Assembly (NCBI GenBank): GCA_013823985.1
Contig: PNNB01000015.1
Span: 186,001-250,000, forward strand
DNA: 64,000 bases
Direction: 5' to 3'
Source: Sphingopyxis sp.
GTDB lineage: Bacteria; Pseudomonadota; Alphaproteobacteria; Sphingomonadales; Sphingomonadaceae
Shown: piece after piece, positions 58,536 to 64,000 of the stretch
Layout of the letters: each line of letters opens with the position of its first letter
How positions within the stretch are numbered: position 1 is the first letter of the stretch
Notes under the pieces: generated by a model
What the model was told of the DNA's origin: nothing
What the model saw: only the letters and a program-made list of their open reading frames with translations
Database searches by the model: none
Program-made: the position numbers and the translations under genes

Positions 58536-61216
58536 CGGCGGGCGCGAACGCCATTGACCGTGCATCGGCGCACAGCCCATTCCTTGCCGGGTTGATGGAC
58601 CGCAACCCCGATCTGATGGACCTGATCCGCGCCGGCGATCTTGAGGGCGCGCTGGCCATGGCGCTCCATCGCACGGGAGAAAGCATGGAGGCAACGTTGC
58701 GGCGCCAGCGACAGGGCGTGGCGTTGGTCACTGCGCTCGCCGACCTTGCCGGGATATGGGACCTGACCCGCGTCACCCGCATCCTGTCCGACTTTGCCGA
58801 CCATGCGCTCGATCAGGCCATAGCCACCGCAATCGAGGAACGTGTCCCGGGCGCGCCGAACCAGGGCTTTGCGGTGATCGGCCTTGGCAAGCATGGCGGA
58901 CGGGAGCTGAACTATTCGTCCGACATCGACCCCATTTTCCTGTTCGACCCGCAGACGCTGCCCCACCGCGAACGCGATGATGTCGCCGAGGCTGCGGTCC
59001 GCTATGGACGGCGCGTCATCGAATTGCTGTCGGCGCTGGATGCCGACGGCTATGTCTTCCGCGTCGACATGAGGCTGCGCCCCTCGCCCGAAGTCAGCCC
59101 CATCGTCCTGCCGGTCGAAGCCGCAATCAGCTATTATGAATCGAGCGCGCTGGCGTGGGAGCAGGCCGCCTTCATCCGCTCGCGCGTCTGTGCAGGCGAC
59201 CGGGCGCTCGGCCATTATTTCCTCAATGCCATCCAGCCCTTCATCTGGCGCAAGTCGCTTGATTTCGGGCAGCTCAAGAACATCACCGCGATGACCGCGC
59301 AAATCCGCGACCATTATGCCAAGGGGCAGAAAATCGGTCTCGGCTATGATCTGAAGCGCGGCCATGGCGGCATAAGGGAATGCGAATTTTTCGCCCAGGC
59401 GCACCAGCTGATCCATGGCGGGCGCGACGGTGCGCTGCGCGATCCCGACACACGCACGGCGCTGGCCGCCCTGGCCGCGGCGGGCTGGATCAAGCCGGAG
59501 GAAGCCACGACCTTAAGCGCCGCCTATGAGCAATTGCGCATTTTCGAGCACCGCCTGCAAATGCACAGCGACCGGCAGACGCACAGCATACCCGACAATC
59601 CCGAAACCGCCGATGCCGTGGCGCGCCTGCACGGGCTGGCCGATGCGGATGCCCTGATCGACGCCATCCGTCCGATTTCGGAAAAGGTCGCCGCCATATA
59701 CGATAGGATGGTGGACGCCAGCGGCAGCGACGGACCGCGCATGGCCGACGAAGGCCTCCCGCTTGAGGAACAGCTTACCGATTTGGGCTATGCCGACCCC
59801 GCCGCCGTCATGCAGCGCATGACCCGCTGGCGCAGCGGCAATATCCGCGCGATCCGTAGCCCGTCGGCACGCGACGCGTTCGAAGCCGTGCTTCCGGCCC
59901 TGCTGAAAGCACTAGCCAACGCCCCCGATTCGGACCGCGCCATCGCCCGCTTCGACAATATGATCGAAGCGATGCCGAGCGCGATCAATGTATTCCGCCT
60001 GCTGGAGGCGCGGCCCGGATTGCTTCAGCTGGTCGCCGAGATATTAAGCTATGCGCCCACGCTTGCCGACGACCTTGGACGGCAAAGCCGCTATCTCGAC
60101 GCGCTTATCGATACCAGCGCCATGGATCTGCCGGGCGATGTAGCTGAGCTTCATATCGCCATGAAGCGCCGCATCGGGACGGCCGACTATCAATCCACCC
60201 TGGATATTGTCCGGGACTATGTCGGCGAAAAGAGGTTCGCGCTGGGCGTACAGCTTATCGAAGGGCGCAACGACGCGCTAGATATCGCGCGCAGCTATGC
60301 CCATCTGGCCGAGGCCGCGCTGCAGACGCTGACCGCCGCCACCGTGGCCGAGTTTGAAAAGGCCCATGGCAAGGTTCCGGACAGCGAACTGGTCATCCTC
60401 GCACTCGGGCGTTTGGGGGGCGAAGCCTTGACCCATGCGTCGGACCTCGATCTCATCCTGCTCTTCACCGGAGACCATCTCGCCGAATCCGACGGCGCGC
60501 GGCCTTTGGGCGCCACCCAATATTATAACCGGCTGGCCCAGCGCGTTATCGCATCGCTGAGCGTGCCCACCGCCTCGGGCGCACTCTATGAAGTGGACAC
60601 ACGCCTTCGTCCGTCGGGCGCCGATGGTTTGCTCTGCGCATCGGTCAAAAGCTTCGGCCAATATCAGCGCGAAAACGCGTGGACATGGGAGCATATGGCG
60701 CTGACCCGCGCCCGGCTGCTCTTCGGTTCGGATACCGCGTGCGGCGAGGTGCAGGGCATCATTACCGATGTGCTGAACAGCGGGCGCGATGTCGAAAAGA
60801 CCCGCACCGAAATCGCAGACATGCGAAAGGATATGGCTGCCCACAAGCCGCCCAAAGGCGAGCTGGATGTAAAACTGCTGCCCGGCGGGCTGGTCGATAT
60901 GGAGTTCATTATCCATATGCTGCAACTCATCCGGCACGAAGGTCTTGTACCGCAACTGGGGCCCGCCATCGACATGCTGGTACGCGCCGGACATGTGCCC
61001 CCCGATTTTGCGCAGGCCTATGCGCTTTTGGGACGATTGCTGGTGATGGTCCGCTTGGTGGCGCCGGATTGTGATGTCCCGCCTGTGGCAGCGCAAAGCC
61101 TGATCGCCCAAGGTCTGGGCTATGCCGACTGGAATGCCCTGACCGCCGCGATTAGGGATTATCGCGGGGTTGTCACGACGGAATGGGAGCGCCTATTTGG
61201 CCCACGTGATTTTTAA
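58532..61216 (+). CDS. glnE: bifunctional glutamine synthetase adenylyltransferase/deadenylase GlnE
   Basis: A protein of 894 aa with two nucleotidyltransferase domains: [22 protein letters not shown] (about residues 118-139, deadenylylase) and [22 protein letters not shown] (about 623-644, adenylylase), each with a GlnD_UR-type helical region after it. It modifies glutamine synthetase in response to PII and glutamine. It is somewhat shorter than E. coli GlnE (946), as in other alphaproteobacteria. The start overlaps the tgt stop. No ntrB, ntrC or glnA lies within this window. Confidence 0.97.
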   Translation: MTAGANAIDRASAHSPFLAGLMDRNPDLMDLIRAGDLEGALAMALHRTGESMEATLRRQRQGVALVTALADLAGIWDLTRVTRILSDFADHALDQAIATAIEERVPGAPNQGFAVIGLGKHGGRELNYSSDIDPIFLFDPQTLPHRERDDVAEAAVRYGRRVIELLSALDADGYVFRVDMRLRPSPEVSPIVLPVEAAISYYESSALAWEQAAFIRSRVCAGDRALGHYFLNAIQPFIWRKSLDFGQLKNITAMTAQIRDHYAKGQKIGLGYDLKRGHGGIRECEFFAQAHQLIHGGRDGALRDPDTRTALAALAAAGWIKPEEATTLSAAYEQLRIFEHRLQMHSDRQTHSIPDNPETADAVARLHGLADADALIDAIRPISEKVAAIYDRMVDASGSDGPRMADEGLPLEEQLTDLGYADPAAVMQRMTRWRSGNIRAIRSPSARDAFEAVLPALLKALANAPDSDRAIARFDNMIEAMPSAINVFRLLEARPGLLQLVAEILSYAPTLADDLGRQSRYLDALIDTSAMDLPGDVAELHIAMKRRIGTADYQSTLDIVRDYVGEKRFALGVQLIEGRNDALDIARSYAHLAEAALQTLTAATVAEFEKAHGKVPDSELVILALGRLGGEALTHASDLDLILLFTGDHLAESDGARPLGATQYYNRLAQRVIASLSVPTASGALYEVDTRLRPSGADGLLCASVKSFGQYQRENAWTWEHMALTRARLLFGSDTACGEVQGIITDVLNSGRDVEKTRTEIADMRKDMAAHKPPKGELDVKLLPGGLVDMEFIIHMLQLIRHEGLVPQLGPAIDMLVRAGHVPPDFAQAYALLGRLLVMVRLVAPDCDVPPVAAQSLIAQGLGYADWNALTAAIRDYRGVVTTEWERLFGPRDF

Positions 61217-61228
61217 AGGATGCCGATT

Positions 61229-61690
61229 ATGACCGATGTGAACGATACGCTTCCCGATGTGACCGTGCTCGACAGCGCTGGTGATGCCGTCAACCTTGCG
61301 GCGCTCAAGGGGCCTTTGGTTCTCTATTTCTATCCCAAGGCCGATACGCCGGGATGCACCAACGAGGCGAAAGACTTTACGGCGCTGGCCAGCGAATTCG
61401 CAGCACTGGGCTACCCGGTCTACGGCATGTCGAAAGACAAGCCTGCAAAGCTCGCCAAATTTGCAGCCAAATATGATCTGAATGTCACCCTGCTGTCGGA
61501 CGAAGCCAGCGACGCCACCGAAAAGATGGGGGCATGGGTCGAAAAGTCGATGTACGGCAAAAGCTATATGGGCATTGACCGGTCGACCTATCTGGTCGGC
61601 AAGGACGGCAAGGTGAAGCAGGTCTGGCGCAAGGTGAAGGTGAAGGATCACGCCGCCGACGTTCTGGCGGCAGCAAAGGCGCTTGGGTGA
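61229..61690 (+). CDS. bcp: thioredoxin-dependent peroxiredoxin Bcp
   Basis: A 153 aa peroxiredoxin (Bcp/PrxQ type). The peroxidatic cysteine is in PKADTPGCTNEA; the motif KDFTALASEFAALGYPVYGMSKDKP follows. The PrxQ resolving cysteine five residues after the first is missing (CTNEA), so it is a one-cysteine form. ATG 61229 has AAAGGA properly spaced; ATG 61220 is too close. The stop overlaps the next GTG. Confidence 0.93.
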   Translation: MTDVNDTLPDVTVLDSAGDAVNLAALKGPLVLYFYPKADTPGCTNEAKDFTALASEFAALGYPVYGMSKDKPAKLAKFAAKYDLNVTLLSDEASDATEKMGAWVEKSMYGKSYMGIDRSTYLVGKDGKVKQVWRKVKVKDHAADVLAAAKALG

Positions 61691-62487
61691 ACGCAGAACT
61701 TACCCACCCCACTACCCTCGGCCAAGCCTGCCAATCCGTCCTCCTGACCGCTGATCCCCACGCCAAGGTGATGGCGGCTCGGGCGGCGGCGCGTCAGTGG
61801 CGCCTGGGGCGTTTGGCGCACCGCTTTGACGTGCCCATGCCCGACGCCCCGGCGCGGCCCGAACATCCGCAGCTTTTGGCACCCGGCCGGATGCCCAAAC
61901 GGCGCAAGGGCGGGACCGAAGCCAACCGCATCGCCCTCTTGCACGCTTTGGCCCATATCGAATTTGTGGCCATCGACTTGGCCTTCGATCTGGTCGGCCG
62001 GTTTGGCGGCCAATTCCCCGAAGCCTTTGCCGATGACTGGATGAAGGTTGGCGCGGATGAAGCCATGCACTTTGTTTTGCTCGACCGGCGGTTGCGGCAA
62101 TTGGGCAGTTTCTATGGCGCGCACCCGGCGCATGATGGCCTTTGGGAATCGGCCTATGAAACACGCCATGATGCCCTCGCACGGCTTGCCGTTGTACCCA
62201 TGGTATTGGAAGCGCGCGGACTGGATGTCACGCCTTCAACCATCGCGCGGTTCGAATCGGCAGGTGATTCGGTCTCCGCAAAAATCCTGAATCGCATCTA
62301 TAATGACGAGATTTCCCACGTTTTTGCGGGAACAAAATGGTTTGAGACGGGTTGTTCCGAGCACAGAATCCTACCAAAAGATTACTGGAAAGTGCTGGTA
62401 AACCGTCACTTTCGTGGGTCCGTTAAGCCTCCGTTCAACGACTCAGCGCGTTTGAGCGCCGGTTTGTCCCGCGATTATTACGCATAG
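61687..62487 (+). CDS. DUF455 family ferritin-like protein
   Basis: A 266 aa DUF455 protein with a ferritin-like helical bundle (LLHALAHIEFVAIDLAFDLVGRFG, DDWMKVGADEAMHFVLLDRRL, LDVTPSTIARFESAGDSVSAKILNRIYNDEISHVFAGTKWFE). Its spaced Glu/His residues could bind two metals (E...EAMH...E...EISH). The function is unknown; it may be an oxidoreductase. It starts at GTG 61687, overlapping the bcp stop (GTGA). Confidence 0.9.
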   Translation: MNAELTHPTTLGQACQSVLLTADPHAKVMAARAAARQWRLGRLAHRFDVPMPDAPARPEHPQLLAPGRMPKRRKGGTEANRIALLHALAHIEFVAIDLAFDLVGRFGGQFPEAFADDWMKVGADEAMHFVLLDRRLRQLGSFYGAHPAHDGLWESAYETRHDALARLAVVPMVLEARGLDVTPSTIARFESAGDSVSAKILNRIYNDEISHVFAGTKWFETGCSEHRILPKDYWKVLVNRHFRGSVKPPFNDSARLSAGLSRDYYA

Positions 62488-62609
62488 GTTGCATTGCCTG
62501 AAACTCTCGGTCACCAATCCTTCACATAAGGGGTGGGCAGAAAAACTGCCTTGGTGAAACTTCGGGGCTGCGCAAAAGCGCGGGTCGCAACATAAGGTAC
62601 TAAAACACT

Positions 62610-63338
62610 ATGGTACGCAGCGCTTTGGCCAATGGCCAATCACTGACATTCAAAGTTGTTTCCGCGCTTGGCATCTTGGTCGCCGCTTCGGCAATGACCC
62701 CCGCTTACGCTAATTCAGCAGCCGCTTCCGACACCTTCCGGGTAAAGCCAGAAGATCTGAAAGCGAACCAGACTGCTCTTGGAACATCCGATCCTGAATT
62801 CCGCGCTCTCAACGACAGTTGGGGCCGCATCGTCGGTGCCTCGACCAAGGTTGAAGTTGCTGTGCCTTCGATCAATCCCGTCGAAGCCATGAAGTTTTCG
62901 AGCGGTTTCGGGTACCGGAACGCTCCGACACGCGGCGCAAGCCGTAACCATAAGGGTATTGATATTCCCGGTCCCGTGGGCACACCCATTTATGCGACCG
63001 CCGATGGCACCATCGGTCGCGCGCAGTGGGTCAGCGGCTACGGCAAATATGTCGAAATCAACCACGGCAACGCCGTTCAGACACGCTACGGCCATTTGTC
63101 GGCGATGAACGTGACGCCGGGTCAGCGCATCCGCAAGGGTGACATTCTGGGTTATATGGGCTCCACGGGTCGCTCCACCGGCAGCCATCTGCACTATGAA
63201 GTGCGTATCGCTGGCGAAGCCATCAATCCTACCGCCTTCCTGTCGCCACAGACAGTTGACCAGGCGAAATCAAACATCTTGCTTGCCAGCAAAACAACTG
63301 ATAGCAAAGCCATAGGCGGGCCAGCTGAAGACGAGTAA
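62610..63338 (+). CDS. exported M23 family metallopeptidase
   Basis: A 242 aa protein with a signal peptide (VVSALGILVAASAMTPAYA), a short linker and an M23 domain (about 95-225). Zinc ligands are intact: HKGIDI (HxxxD) and HLHYE (HxH). The domain resembles the C-terminal half of the M23 protein at 49249-50424 (shared MGSTGRSTGSHLH). It likely cuts peptidoglycan cross-links during growth. It is monocistronic with a terminator at 63383. Confidence 0.93.
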   Translation: MVRSALANGQSLTFKVVSALGILVAASAMTPAYANSAAASDTFRVKPEDLKANQTALGTSDPEFRALNDSWGRIVGASTKVEVAVPSINPVEAMKFSSGFGYRNAPTRGASRNHKGIDIPGPVGTPIYATADGTIGRAQWVSGYGKYVEINHGNAVQTRYGHLSAMNVTPGQRIRKGDILGYMGSTGRSTGSHLHYEVRIAGEAINPTAFLSPQTVDQAKSNILLASKTTDSKAIGGPAEDE

Positions 63339-63382
63339 GCTTACCGGCTAAACGCATCACCTTTGGGAGAGGGTGTAAATTT

Positions 63383-63420
63383 GGGGGCTGGCAAAGGAAA
63401 CTCTGCCGCCCCTTTTCTTT
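63383..63420 (+). terminator. rho-independent terminator
   Basis: GGGGGCTGGCA (63383-63393) pairs with TGCCGCCCC (63404-63412), with one bulged T, followed by TTTTCTTT. It ends the M23 gene. Confidence 0.85.
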
Positions 63421-63447
63421 ATCTGCTGCACAGCCTACATGGGGTGT

Positions 63448-63783
63448 ATGTCTGAAACTCCCGCCATATCCATGACCGATAACGCCGCCCGCAGGGTTGC
63501 CGAAATTGCCGTCAAGCTGGGCAAGCCACCGATCTTGCGCTTGTCTGTCGAGGGCGGCGGCTGTTCGGGCTTCCAATATCGCTTCGGTCTGGCCGAAACT
63601 GTCGAGGCCGACGATATACGGACCGACGGGTCAGGCGCGTCGCTGGTCGTGGACCCCATCAGTCTGGATCTGGTGCGCGGCTCGGCGATCGACTTTGTCG
63701 AATCGCTCGGTGGCAAATCCTTTCAGGTCACCAATCCTCAGGCGCAAGCCGGGTGCGGCTGCGGTTCCAGCTTTTCGGTTTAA
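63448..63783 (+). CDS. A-type iron-sulfur carrier protein (ErpA/IscA-like)
   Basis: A 111 aa HesB/IscA-type protein. Three conserved cysteines are present: GGGCSGFQY and the C-terminal GCGCG. It delivers or stores Fe-S clusters for apo-proteins. ATG 63448 (MSETPAIS) has GGGG upstream; ATG 63439 adds three residues. It stands apart from any isc or suf genes. Confidence 0.94.
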   Translation: MSETPAISMTDNAARRVAEIAVKLGKPPILRLSVEGGGCSGFQYRFGLAETVEADDIRTDGSGASLVVDPISLDLVRGSAIDFVESLGGKSFQVTNPQAQAGCGCGSSFSV

Positions 63784-63879
63784 CAGCTTGGCCGTCACGG
63801 GGCCGCGCGGTGTTCCGCTAAATTTCAATTCACCTCAGATGTGCTCTGGTGTCTCGACCCAACTGCGCTAAAACAAGCC

Positions 63880-64000
63880 ATGCGTATCGCGACTTACAAC
63901 ATCAATGGTGTCAAAGCCCGGCTGCCGCGTTTGCTGGAGTGGCTGGACGAAACCAAACCCGACATTGCCTGCCTTCAAGAGGTCAAATCACAGGACGACG
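63880..64000 (+). CDS. xth: exodeoxyribonuclease III (5' part only)
   Basis: The first 40 codons of an Xth-type EEP nuclease (MRIATYNINGVKARL...DIACLQEVKSQD), with the metal-binding Asn (YNING) and Glu (LQEVK). It runs off the right end of the window. The family repairs abasic sites. A 96 bp gap separates it from the A-type protein gene. Confidence 0.92.
   Translation, partial: MRIATYNINGVKARLPRLLEWLDETKPDIACLQEVKSQDD

Overview
The window looks like chromosomal DNA of a sphingomonad (Alphaproteobacteria, Sphingomonadales; Sphingopyxis/Sphingorhabdus-like). The reasons are the PhyR-NepR-EcfG general stress locus with an adjacent HisKA_2 kinase, the large TonB-dependent receptor heading a catabolic cluster, the alphaproteobacterial run proA-nadD-rsfS-rlmH-envC-ctpA, a bactofilin/M23 pair, a complex I NDUFA9-like protein and moderately high GC. 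I see no prophage, insertion sequence or CRISPR array. The last gene (xth) runs off the right edge.

Layout. 1-2.6 kb: a sigma54 activator without a receiver domain, a small secreted protein, tRNA-Leu(GAG), and a minus-strand ydcH-like/dksA-like/ion-channel operon. 2.8-4.1 kb: an overlapping pair, a YqcI/YcgG (GntA-like) haem N-oxygenase and a DUF1989 protein, suggesting guanidino-compound chemistry. 4.2-12.9 kb: a stress and signalling block with small stress proteins (GlsB-like, lipoprotein, DUF2383), a Crp/Fnr regulator, phyP-like kinase/ecfG/nepR divergent from phyR, a PAS-PAS-HWE kinase and an orphan receiver. 13-16.6 kb: a fused beta-oxidation enzyme, a tandem PilZ protein and a NarL-type regulator.

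16.8-26.8 kb: an inducible-looking catabolic cluster. A TonB receptor diverges from a GntR/FCD regulator, which is followed by an HMG-CoA-lyase-like enzyme, HyuA, HyuB, a CaiB-type CoA transferase and an N-carbamoyl amidohydrolase. Identical TTGTATACAA palindromes sit in the receptor/regulator intergenic region and just before the lyase gene. The substrate is unknown; the enzymes point to a cyclic amide or ureide.

27-38.2 kb: an EAL phosphodiesterase, an NDUFA9-like gene plus uppP, then gltD and gltB separated by two DUF2059 genes. The second DUF2059 gene is preceded by a degenerate copy of the gltB 5' end. 38.4-50.8 kb: an Asp/Asn hydroxylase-like protein, a DUF885 peptidase, coq7, dsbB, the ctpA-to-proA operon and the M23/bactofilin pair. 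51-64 kb: glnK-amt under a consensus sigma54 promoter with two NtrC-like enhancers, an EEP nuclease operon, tldD, tgt-glnE, bcp-DUF455, an M23 peptidase, an A-type Fe-S protein and the start of xth.

Nitrogen control recurs through the window (gltBD, glnK-amt, glnE, a sigma54 activator, the guanidine-type pair and the N-carbamoyl amidase cluster). General-stress control is the second theme, with an EcfG-type promoter ahead of the glsB-like gene.
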